A DNA stretch of 39,428 bases, taken from contig JAJEDN010000045.1 of NCBI GenBank assembly GCA_022821495.1, positions 1 through 39,428 of the forward strand, given 5' to 3'. The number at the start of each line of letters is the position of its first letter. Position 1 is the stretch's first letter. The stretch is from Candidatus Poribacteria bacterium. GTDB lineage: Bacteria > Poribacteria > WGA-4E > WGA-3G. Made by a program: the position numbers and the translations under genes. Positions 9,022-16,555 of this stretch are shown in pieces. The notes beneath the pieces were generated by a model that was not told the origin of the DNA, did not search any database, and was given only the letters and a program-made list of their open reading frames with translations.

Positions 9022-10134
9022 ATGAGAAAAGCCCGCAAATACAAACTTCAGCATCAATCTAACACCGTCAAGTTAGGCAACATGCTTGACGATATGTGGG
9101 GTATCCATCTCCATATCATGCGTTTACAACGTAGGTATTATCGCATGTTTGGTAAGAGCCTATCTGCGTTTCGGATCAATGCGCATGTTGCGAAACTCAA
9201 AAAGCGGACAAAACCGCACTGGGCAGCCTTGCCGAGTCAAGTTGTGCAGGACGTTGTTTTGCGCTATGGTAAATCGCAAGGTGCTTTTCTTGATAATATC
9301 AAAGACCGAAAAGCAGGGAAGACGACACGTAAAGTCGGTAGACCGAAAATCCAACCCCGTCATAAATACAACTCCATGACGTTCACACAAGCGGGTTACG
9401 AACTTGAAGAGAATCGTATCAAAATCAACTGTATAGATACATGGTTCTCCTTTCACAAACACCGTGAGATCAAAGGGACGATCAAAACTATCACAATCAA
9501 ACGCGATAAGTGCGGCGACTATTGGATATGCTTTTCGTGCGAGAATGTTGAAGATTCCGACCCCAAACCCAAGACGGGTAAGAGCGCAGGGTTTGATTAC
9601 GGAAACAAAACATTCCTAACAAGTGCCGAAGGCGATAAGATAGAATCCCCGCAGTTCTTCAAACAATCCCTGAAGACGTTGCGATCTCTGAGCAAGGCAC
9701 TGAGTCGTAAAGTCAAAGGTTCCGGGAATTGGTATCGTGCGTGTCGTGCTTTGGCAAGACAGCACAGAAAAGTTGTCAGACAACGATCAGATTGGCAGTG
9801 GAAACTTGCGACCGACCTTTGCACAGCGTTTGATACGCTCATTTTTGAAACGCTGAACCTTGATGGCATGAAACGGCTTTGTGGTCGCAAAGTCTCTGAC
9901 CATGCCTTCTATCAGTTTCTGCAGATACTTGAACAAAAGTGTGCGAAGCACGGTAAGGCACTTGAAAAAATCGATCAATGGACAGCGACGACGAAACCTT
10001 GCAGTGATTGTGGATACTATAACGAAGAACTTTCTCTTTCAGATAGACAGTGGACGTGTCCCGAATGTGGTTCACACCACGACAGAGACACCAACGCTGC
10101 TATAAACATCAAACGGGCAGGCTTGGCTGCCTAA
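9022..10134 (+). CDS. tnpB: TnpB, RNA-guided RuvC nuclease of an IS200/IS605 element
   Basis: 370 residues, normal length for TnpB. The RuvC-I aspartate is D192 in AGFDYGNKTFLT, RuvC-II E276 in LIFETLNLDG and RuvC-III D356 in HDRDTNAAINI. The zinc ribbon uses C327, C330, C346 and C349. The N-terminal 180 residues are the helical/beta recognition part. All catalytic residues are present, so the protein looks functional. Known TnpB proteins use an omega RNA from the element's right end to cut DNA next to a short adjacent motif, which keeps the element in place. No clear Shine-Dalgarno sequence precedes ATG 9022. A 240-residue truncated relative is at 21371-22093. Confidence 0.92.
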   Translation: MRKARKYKLQHQSNTVKLGNMLDDMWGIHLHIMRLQRRYYRMFGKSLSAFRINAHVAKLKKRTKPHWAALPSQVVQDVVLRYGKSQGAFLDNIKDRKAGKTTRKVGRPKIQPRHKYNSMTFTQAGYELEENRIKINCIDTWFSFHKHREIKGTIKTITIKRDKCGDYWICFSCENVEDSDPKPKTGKSAGFDYGNKTFLTSAEGDKIESPQFFKQSLKTLRSLSKALSRKVKGSGNWYRACRALARQHRKVVRQRSDWQWKLATDLCTAFDTLIFETLNLDGMKRLCGRKVSDHAFYQFLQILEQKCAKHGKALEKIDQWTATTKPCSDCGYYNEELSLSDRQWTCPECGSHHDRDTNAAINIKRAGLAA

Positions 10135-10225
10135 AGTGGAGCGACAGTCAGCCGGTGGACGCTCAGCGAAAACCGCAGTTGCGAGGAAGCACAAGCCCCA
10201 ACCTTTAGGTTGTGGGTACCTTGAC
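10100..10225 (+). ncRNA. Predicted omega RNA scaffold region of TnpB
   Basis: In TnpB elements the guide RNA scaffold covers the 3' end of tnpB and the right end of the element, and the guide is the sequence directly outside. Here the region ends with the hairpin 10195-10216 and TTGAC at 10221-10225. The native guide would therefore start near 10226 (TAACGCTAATTCC). The location is inferred from element structure; the RNA boundaries are not visible. Confidence 0.4.
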
Positions 10226-10516
10226 TAACGCTAATTCCATCACCGATTGTGCTGTTTATCGGCACGAACTATTGCGTTCAAAGCGGAACAGATCGTGCTT
10301 GTGGAGTGCCAAGGTACCCAAAGACTATCCAAAGTTGCTCGTTATTAACGACCTGATAAAGCAAAGAAAATAACAACGTTACTATGATAAATCTAAACAC
10401 AGAAAATGTCAATGAACGGTTCAAAATGCCTCGCGCGTTTCAGCGAACTACAAACACGAAACCCGACATATACAGTTGAGGCGAAGTCTTTGAGCCTTGC
10501 CTTTTGTACCGTCCGC
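10226..10516. other. Non-coding stretch after the tnpB element
   Basis: No convincing reading frame. The only structure noted is CAAGGTACCC at 10310-10319, the reverse complement of GGGTACCTTG at the element's right end (10214-10223). Confidence 0.5.
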
Positions 10517-10849
10517 TCAAACGCCTGAGACAAAATAGACAAGCGTTATTGTTCCACCGCGCCAAGTAACGACCAATAAAAGGAGATCGCCAACAAAGGG
10601 GCCCGTAATAGTCACCACGTTCCCAATGACTGTCAGAGTTCCAGCACTTGACGCAACATTCTCAGGCTGCCCGTTAAAAAGGAGAACAATACTCGCACTT
10701 GAAGTAATCGACGAACCGTTCGGTGGGATTGCACTCAAGAATGCAACTGCCCCGTCCTCGTTTTCAACATACGCATCTTCGCGACCGCAACCCACAAGGA
10801 TACACATAGCAAGTGAAGCTATAAATAGCGACATCCAGAATTTTCTCAT
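10517..10849 (-). CDS. Lipoprotein with a single Ig-like module
   Basis: 110 residues from ATG 10849. A TTG at 10867 that overlaps the upstream TGA is an alternative that would couple translation to the glycosidase. The N-terminus (MRKFWMSLFIASLAM, then CILVGCG) is a lipoprotein signal with a lipobox-like LVGC. The mature part is one beta-sandwich-type module: FLSAIPPNGS, SIVLLFNGQPENV, VVTITGPF, LLLVVTW and TLVYFV. It matches, strand for strand, the five tandem repeats of the large thioredoxin-fused protein at 33139-35202 (compare SITGPF, LALTVTW and TLDYTV). It is probably anchored at the inner or outer membrane; its role is unknown. It lies directly downstream of the GH36-like gene and ends in TGA. 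Confidence 0.7.
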   Translation of the reverse strand: MRKFWMSLFIASLAMCILVGCGREDAYVENEDGAVAFLSAIPPNGSSITSSASIVLLFNGQPENVASSAGTLTVIGNVVTITGPFVGDLLLLVVTWRGGTITLVYFVSGV

Positions 10850-10863
10850 AATATACGGAGGAC

Positions 10864-12915
10864 TCAAATTTCAGGTTCAATAACCAAATAACTAACGCTC
10901 TTTGCTGCCATCTCAATTGGGATCTCAATGTTGTAATTCCGATCAATTTCGTATTGTTTGGGTTCGCCTTCTTGTTCACGCACCTTGGCAATTTCGGACA
11001 ATCCAGTATAATAGACAGGTAATTTCAAAGTGGTCTGTTGCACCGTCCGAGTAGGATTATAGAGCATCGCTAATCCACACGGACTGATCTGTGGGTTCGC
11101 GTGGAGCACACAATCAATAGAACGTCCATCTGGGCGGCGCACATGAATCAGGTCAGATTCCAATATCGGGCGATACTTTTTGTAGAAGTCAACCCATTTC
11201 TTAACGACCGCTTTTGTCTGTTCGGTATCAAAAAGCCGGGGACCACGATAGCACGCAATCACACCACTGCCGAAGTTCTGTGCAAGGTGTGATTCGTAGT
11301 CATCAAGGTGCTCACAAAGCGGCTCAAATGTTGCGGCTTGTCCGCCACCGTGATACTCCACCAATGGGACGAACATCCAGCCCATACTTGGTGTCTTTTG
11401 ATATGTCCCATCGTAAATATTCTGGCGCGCAATTAGAATTTGCCGCTCGCGCGGTAGGCTGAAATTCGTCTCGCGATACCCCATACCGCATTTGTTTGAA
11501 CCGTTGAGGTAATAATCATCTGGCGAATTGATATAGATCCCACGTTTTCGGCATTCGTGATAAAAATGGACGCACGCTTCCCATTGGCGCAACTGCGAAT
11601 CTGCCAAACCGTTATGGTGTTCATGTGTCGTTGAAGCGCACACATCACCATGATAAGGACCATCTGTCTCTATGATATTCATTCCGGTCGCATCCATGAA
11701 ATTTAACACGCGCTTAAAATAGCCGTCTGCCCAGCGGCTCGCGAGACAAGCACTCTGCCCAAACCTACTACCGGGTTGCCCGGTATCTGGGTCAATACAG
11801 TTGAAGTCTTCGCCTACACCTCGAGATGCACACATCAGCGTATAACCGCCGAGTTGAATACCTTTTTGATGCGCGTAATCCGCCAACGCCTTCATTGTGG
11901 CAATATATTCTGGGTCTTCACTCTCAACATTGAATCCGCTCCCAAAGGTCATAATCACCATTTCAAATCCGACTTCGGCACACTGATCGATCGCCAGACG
12001 GACGGCATCCGGCTCGGCACTCCGAACGTGCATGAGGATTGGATTCTCTGTGACCTGTGGTGCGACCGTGCGATACATTTTGCGGCGTGCGAGTCCTTTT
12101 CGATCGCGATCATCACTATCCTGCAGAATCTCGAACGTGCGGAAACTTTTGAAAGTCTCGTCGGGTTGCAGAGGCACCCCCGGACCGAGTGGGTAGCGGC
12201 TTGTCATCAACAGTGGCATCTGATAGTGATAATCGACTTGGGTCTTGTAATCGACATCGGGTCCCCACTGTGTGGTTTCCATACGACTGAAGGCATAATC
12301 GCTTTCGACATGTAGCCGATGCTTCTCCTGCTCATTAACTGCAAGAATTTCACAACTTAAGGCATCCAATTGAATCGGTTTTTGACTCGCATTGTGAACA
12401 GTGATCCATTTGGACAATACCGGAATGCCTTGGTAGAGTTCATAATGCACACACACCTGAAAGGAGTCAAGGGATGGCGGTGGTGAGAACACAACCGTCA
12501 GTGTTACACCCTCTGGCGGATATACTGATGATGTCGTAGAACGCCTGTGTACCCACGGATACGAGGCTTCAGGTTCACCGACTCGATATTCGCGAAATTG
12601 GAATGCGTTTTCGTCACTCGTCAAGTCCGCAATCCAATCCGAATCAAGATAGGCGTAGTCGGGCTGCCCTTTCAAACCGCCCACCTCAAATGCGTGTCCG
12701 TTAATCGTAAGCACCGCCTCCGGTTTGATGCCACGAAGAAGACGACTACCCGTAATTTGATTGGCATAATCGACCGTTGCGAAATTCGGTGAAGTGACGA
12801 ATGTACGCCGAATGAGCCCATTATCAAGGATAAGCCGATTGTCCGTTTCTTCTACTGAAGCCGACTGACGTAACGGCTGAACCAACCAATCATTTTGTTG
12901 TGATATGTATTGCAT
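10864..12915 (-). CDS. GH36-like (alpha-galactosidase clan) glycoside hydrolase
   Basis: 683 residues, no signal peptide, so probably cytoplasmic. The N-terminal 280 residues are a beta-sandwich of the kind that precedes the barrel in GH36/GH-D-like enzymes (NRLILDNGLIRRTF; VCVHYELYQGIPVLSKWITV). A TIM-barrel part follows: VIMTFGSGFNVES, GGYTLMCASRG, then NIIETDGPYHGDVCAS, where the aspartate of ETDG sits where a catalytic nucleophile would be expected. A C-terminal beta domain ends VSYLVIEPEI. The exact sugar specificity is unknown. The stop TGA overlaps a TTG in frame with the lipoprotein gene, so they are probably one transcript. Confidence 0.65.
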   Translation of the reverse strand: MQYISQQNDWLVQPLRQSASVEETDNRLILDNGLIRRTFVTSPNFATVDYANQITGSRLLRGIKPEAVLTINGHAFEVGGLKGQPDYAYLDSDWIADLTSDENAFQFREYRVGEPEASYPWVHRRSTTSSVYPPEGVTLTVVFSPPPSLDSFQVCVHYELYQGIPVLSKWITVHNASQKPIQLDALSCEILAVNEQEKHRLHVESDYAFSRMETTQWGPDVDYKTQVDYHYQMPLLMTSRYPLGPGVPLQPDETFKSFRTFEILQDSDDRDRKGLARRKMYRTVAPQVTENPILMHVRSAEPDAVRLAIDQCAEVGFEMVIMTFGSGFNVESEDPEYIATMKALADYAHQKGIQLGGYTLMCASRGVGEDFNCIDPDTGQPGSRFGQSACLASRWADGYFKRVLNFMDATGMNIIETDGPYHGDVCASTTHEHHNGLADSQLRQWEACVHFYHECRKRGIYINSPDDYYLNGSNKCGMGYRETNFSLPRERQILIARQNIYDGTYQKTPSMGWMFVPLVEYHGGGQAATFEPLCEHLDDYESHLAQNFGSGVIACYRGPRLFDTEQTKAVVKKWVDFYKKYRPILESDLIHVRRPDGRSIDCVLHANPQISPCGLAMLYNPTRTVQQTTLKLPVYYTGLSEIAKVREQEGEPKQYEIDRNYNIEIPIEMAAKSVSYLVIEPEI

Positions 12916-13227
12916 GTGAAATCCTTATTTTATGAGATCGAAAGTTTGGATATCTGAAACTTATGCTAAAGATTATATCGGTATATCATCAAACACAAGA
13001 AAAAGTTCTCAATTTCGTGGAATAATGATACAATACCTATAGAGAACTCTTGTGTGAGGGTTTAGTTTACCTCATTATACCAAATGGACGCGCTTTCTAC
13101 CATATTTTTATCCAACTTACATTAGGACTAACGATCAAGTGGATATTCAAATGCCTTATCAATCGCTTACCGAAGTACGAAAACGCTCCGTATAAAGTGG
13201 CATCGAAGTAAAAAGGAAAATTTTATC
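12916..13227. other. Intergenic region between divergent genes
   Basis: This separates the minus-strand glycosidase from the plus-strand LamG gene. No gene is visible. It holds a candidate plus-strand promoter overlapped by an inverted repeat (listed separately), about 190 bases before the LamG start. Confidence 0.5.
13004..13048 (+). promoter_or_regulatory. Candidate promoter with flanking inverted repeat
   Basis: TTCTCA (13006-13011), a 17-base spacer and TACAAT (13029-13034) make a plausible sigma-70 type promoter, with a weak -35. AGTTCTC (13004-13010) and GAGAACT (13042-13048) are perfect inverted 7-mers that overlap the -35 and the expected start point, as an operator might. The promoter would leave a long leader of about 185 bases before the LamG start. 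Confidence 0.3.
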
Positions 13228-14010
13228 ATGAAAAATGTTACAATCATGACCTGTTGGGTAACGCTAATTACCTTCCTAATACCTGCTGAAAGCTTGCTTG
13301 GTATCGCCCAAGATGAACACACCGTCCTTCTCTATACTTTTGAATCGGGGGCAGGGAAGACCGTCAAAGACCTCTCTGGAAACGGAAATGATGGTGAACT
13401 TATGGGACCGAAATGGGGTGAAGGCAACCCAGGTGGTGGACTCGTCTTCGCTGGAAACGGGCCCAGAGATTTTGTAGAGATTCCCGACAGCGAGAGTTTA
13501 GATTTAGTTGAAGGGCTTACCGTGGAGATGTGGATGTACCTTGAGGCGTGGTCAACCGCTGGCGGTACCGGTGCCACTAAAGAGACAACATACAAAGTGG
13601 GTCCTCGAAGCGACAAGAAAGTATTGATCCGAATGACCACAGATGCACTCGCATGGGGCGCCGCAGTCGTTGCCGGTAAAACAGACGTGCCGTTGCGAAA
13701 ATGGGTGCATATCGCTGGCACTTACGACGGAAAATCCGGTGAAGGTAAGATTTATATTGACGGTGTCTTAGATGGCGAAGGCAAAATCGGCGGTAATATC
13801 ACCCCAAATAACGATGTCTTATGGCTCGGACGCGGTGCCGGACCGTTCTTAGAAGGACGGATGGACGAAGTCCGAATCTCTAATATCGCACGCTCCGAAG
13901 AAGAGATTAAGGAATTAATGAACAAAGGCATTGAAGGCGTGTTGGCGGTAAAACCGCAGGACAAGTTAACAACAACGTGGGGAAAACTGAAGTCAGGCTT
14001 TGCGCGATAG
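13228..14010 (+). CDS. Secreted LamG-domain protein with TTWGKLK tail
   Basis: 260 residues; AAGGA at 13213-13217 precedes ATG 13228. A signal peptide covers about 1-30 (MKNVTIMTCWV onwards). LamG strands follow: HTVLLYTFESGAGKTVKDLS, NGNDGELMGPKW, LTVEMWMYLEAW, KWVHIAGTYDGKSGEGKIYIDG, LWLGRGAGPFLEGRMDEVR and ISNIARSEEEIKELM. The protein ends VLAVKPQDKLTTTWGKLKSG, the fullest form of the shared tail. It is probably a surface carbohydrate-binding protein. The glycosidase-like gene starts 23 bases after its stop, so binding and hydrolysis of the same polymer is a reasonable guess. Confidence 0.88.
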   Translation: MKNVTIMTCWVTLITFLIPAESLLGIAQDEHTVLLYTFESGAGKTVKDLSGNGNDGELMGPKWGEGNPGGGLVFAGNGPRDFVEIPDSESLDLVEGLTVEMWMYLEAWSTAGGTGATKETTYKVGPRSDKKVLIRMTTDALAWGAAVVAGKTDVPLRKWVHIAGTYDGKSGEGKIYIDGVLDGEGKIGGNITPNNDVLWLGRGAGPFLEGRMDEVRISNIARSEEEIKELMNKGIEGVLAVKPQDKLTTTWGKLKSGFAR

Positions 14011-14033
14011 AAAGGTATTCAAAAGTCGTAAAA

Positions 14034-15404
14034 ATGTTTAGGGCTCAATGGCTCGTTCCGTTTCTCATATCCTGTACAATAAGCGTACATGTAGCGGACG
14101 CTCAAATGAAGGCTGCGAGAAGTCATCCATCAATTTTTCAGGCGTGGAATGGCATTGAAAATAGGCCTGATGTGGATGAACTTCATCGCCTTGCGCAACA
14201 CGATCTCGCCTTCGCCCATCCACATACGCTGCTAAAAATCGCTTGGAATATATCAGAAGAACAGCCGTATTCAGGGTTGGCAATAGCTCTGAGTTCGAGC
14301 CAATTAAATACTGCCCGACAAAGGAAACAGCAACTCCTATCCTTAAATCCGAATCTCTTACTGCTGGTTGAAATCCGATGTAGGGATGCAAGATATGTGT
14401 CTCGTCAGAATGAATCAGATGTAGAAAATTGGTGGGAGGTCGGTTATTTCCCACCAGATTCTCCGTATTGGCTGAAAGATAACAACGGCAGACCGGTCAT
14501 CGGTTGGGGCGAAGACACGAATGGCAACGGAAAAATTGATGAAAACGATGAAGTGCTCAGTTACCTCATAGACTTCACGAATCCAGAGATGCAGGATCTG
14601 ATAGTCAACCAAGCAGTTGCATTAAACGCGTCTGGTCTCTTTGATGGGATCATGCTTGATTGGTGGAACGAAGATTATGCGACCAGTCCAGTGAGTGTTG
14701 ATGACTGGTCAGCGACAATTCTCACACCAGCAGCTGAATTAGAGGCGAGATTAGCGATCTTACGCAAAATACGGGAGCAAGTGGATGACGATTTCCTAAT
14801 CCTTGTTAACGCGAATATGCGTCGGATTCCAAAGTCCGCCCCGTACGTGAACGGTCTCTTCATGGAATGCTATAAGCAGGAACACGACAAAGGGTATAAC
14901 CTTAATCAGATTTTGCAGATGGAAAAGACACTCCTATGGGCAGAACAGCATCTCAGGGAACCACGAATCAACTGCTTAGAAGGCTGGCGCGTCGTAACGG
15001 ATTATAGGGGAGACCGCAACACACGGGTTGCGGAGCGGAACAGTCCAGAAAACTTGCAGTGGATGCGCATGATTACCGCGCTGAGCTTAACGCATTCGGA
15101 CGGATACGTGCTTTTTGGTGACGACAACGCTATACCCGCCCCTGATCACCTACACAACTGGTATGATTTTTGGGATGCCGATCTTGGACAACCTATCCAA
15201 GAGAAAGCTATCCAATATGAAGAGGTAGCGGGGTTATTTATCCGTGAATTTGAAAACGGTTGGGTCGTGTATAACCGTAGCGGCGGCATTCAAACGCTTA
15301 CTTTTGATGCACCCGTCATAGGTGTTGACAGTGGTAAAGGTCATTCGCATTATGAGGTTCCAGATTTCGATGGTCGGATTTTTCTCAAGACTGCGATAGA
15401 TTAA
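14034..15404 (+). CDS. Secreted putative glycoside hydrolase (GHL15-like TIM barrel)
   Basis: 456 residues from ATG 14034, chosen because it begins a signal peptide (MFRAQWLVPFLISC to VADA); an ATG at 13977 inside the LamG gene is in frame but would bury that signal. The body looks like a TIM barrel of the hypothetical glycosyl hydrolase 15 type: LLLLVEIRCRD, then FDGIMLDWWNEDY (candidate catalytic Asp and Glu), FLILVNANMRR, VNGLFMECYKQE and HSDGYVLFGDDN. About residue 160 is an EF-type calcium loop, DTNGNGKIDENDE, just before the strand preceding the active-site segment. The protein is probably periplasmic or extracellular; the substrate is unknown. Confidence 0.6.
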   Translation: MFRAQWLVPFLISCTISVHVADAQMKAARSHPSIFQAWNGIENRPDVDELHRLAQHDLAFAHPHTLLKIAWNISEEQPYSGLAIALSSSQLNTARQRKQQLLSLNPNLLLLVEIRCRDARYVSRQNESDVENWWEVGYFPPDSPYWLKDNNGRPVIGWGEDTNGNGKIDENDEVLSYLIDFTNPEMQDLIVNQAVALNASGLFDGIMLDWWNEDYATSPVSVDDWSATILTPAAELEARLAILRKIREQVDDDFLILVNANMRRIPKSAPYVNGLFMECYKQEHDKGYNLNQILQMEKTLLWAEQHLREPRINCLEGWRVVTDYRGDRNTRVAERNSPENLQWMRMITALSLTHSDGYVLFGDDNAIPAPDHLHNWYDFWDADLGQPIQEKAIQYEEVAGLFIREFENGWVVYNRSGGIQTLTFDAPVIGVDSGKGHSHYEVPDFDGRIFLKTAID

Positions 15405-15420
15405 AAGGAACACCACACGT

Positions 15421-16245
15421 TTATGCTTCCGAGTGTTTTTCTTTCATCCGTTTGACAGCGTCTAATTTCGCCTGTTGCCAACCAGTCCAGTCTTTCTCAC
15501 CTTCATATCGAACGACATCGTGGATTGTTGCACGCGGTTGGTAAGTGATATAGTTTCCAGTATGCCACGCGAGGTTACGGTAAACCATAAAATCTCCGGG
15601 TCCCAGATGCACTTGAACTGCACCGGGGAACTGTTTACAATGCTCTAAGCAATATCGCTCTGCCTCAGCATTGGACTGCCCTTCAGCAGGCTTCCGTAAC
15701 TTCGGATCCTTTGTAGATTGTAGTTCGCCGGGCATATCCCACTGGCGAAGATGGCTACCCGGAACGAACCACGTACAGGAATCGGCGTAAATGGCACAGT
15801 TGACCTGATTAAAGTGGCGTAGATCATACCAGACTTCTGCTAACTTGGCATTGACAGTCTCATCCCGTGCTTCGATTGGCACCTCCACAACGCCATCTCG
15901 GTGCCAACCGATGTGCCATGGATACTCAAGCGGTTCAACAAGAAGTCCCATAATGTCAACATGACCATGGGTGTAGTCAGGACCGAGTAATTTTTCGATG
16001 GCATCGCGGAGTTCTGGTAATTCTGTATAGTCGTAAAAAGGTTTTAGGTCTAACTCGTCCCCATAATTGGATAGTGGTTGAATCCGTTGCGTTTGCGGTC
16101 CGTTGCGTTTATGTGCCAGATCGCGTGCTTTCTCAGCCTCACGACGCAAATCGGTGAGGAGTGAAGGCGGAACAATGCCACGAAAAATCAGGTACCCCTG
16201 CGAGAGGTACTCGTTTACCATTGAATCCTGAAATTGAAATCCCAT
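15421..16245 (-). CDS. Phytanoyl-CoA dioxygenase (PhyH) family protein
   Basis: 274 residues, usual size for the family. AGGA lies 6-10 bases before ATG 16245. The Fe(II) site is visible as WHRDG (His-x-Asp) and, about 95 residues later, LAWHTGNY with the 2-oxoglutarate-binding arginine in QPRATIHD. Earlier landmarks are the N-terminal GYLIFRGIVPPS and the stretch HVDIMGLLVEPLEYPWHIG. It is probably a cytosolic Fe(II)/2-oxoglutarate oxygenase that hydroxylates a small molecule or lipid; the substrate cannot be read. Such genes are unusually numerous in Poribacteria. Confidence 0.88.
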   Translation of the reverse strand: MGFQFQDSMVNEYLSQGYLIFRGIVPPSLLTDLRREAEKARDLAHKRNGPQTQRIQPLSNYGDELDLKPFYDYTELPELRDAIEKLLGPDYTHGHVDIMGLLVEPLEYPWHIGWHRDGVVEVPIEARDETVNAKLAEVWYDLRHFNQVNCAIYADSCTWFVPGSHLRQWDMPGELQSTKDPKLRKPAEGQSNAEAERYCLEHCKQFPGAVQVHLGPGDFMVYRNLAWHTGNYITYQPRATIHDVVRYEGEKDWTGWQQAKLDAVKRMKEKHSEA

Positions 16246-16411
16246 TGTGTCCTATATCTCCTACTTATAGCAGTAGGCACACTCCACTGTGCCATCCACA
16301 AGTTTTGTGTGCACCGCTGGGATTATCGGAGTTACCCCGTCTGATTATATCGAAACAAAACAATTATTGTGCCACACACTGTTATTTTTCCTGCTCCTCT
16401 TCTGTGACAAA

Positions 16412-16555
16412 TTATAGGTTTGCCATCCCAATCGGACGATGATGGACTGCGACAGGTCCCTTACGTCCGTGCGCTTCTCTCAATATCCGGTTTGCTTCAT
16501 CCCGATCTACACCTAACACTTCCATCACCCGGTAAGGATGCCACGTCTTATCAAT
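16412..16555 (-). pseudogene. In-frame coding-like extension beyond the TAA of the 905-residue ORF
   Basis: Directly after the TAA at 16556-16558 the same frame stays open for 47 codons and ends at TAA 16412-16414. The translation is rich in ordinary protein features, for example WHPYRVMEVLGVDRDEANRI followed by LREAHGRKGPVAVHH and RPIGMANL. This suggests the gene once ended here and a nonsense mutation cut it short. Alternatives are a separate small gene starting at ATG 16523-16525 or GTG 16526-16528, or readthrough of UAA. No ribosome binding site is obvious. Confidence 0.55.

Larger units (their letters stand above)
8817..10225 (+). mobile_element. IS200/IS605-type element with tnpB only (copy 1)
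   Basis: The left end holds an imperfect hairpin at 8825-8864 (outer stem CCGTC/GACGG, inner CCCCATGCTTTAGC arm) that recurs upstream of the second tnpB copy. The body is one tnpB gene. The right end holds a hairpin at 10195-10216 (CCCCAACC-TTTA-GGTTGTGGG) followed by TACCTTGAC, a typical subterminal arrangement for this superfamily. No Y1 transposase (tnpA) is present, so the copy would need one supplied in trans. The left boundary is approximate, placed by the similarity between the two copies (CACTC before CCGTC), and the right by the end of TTGAC. Confidence 0.7.
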
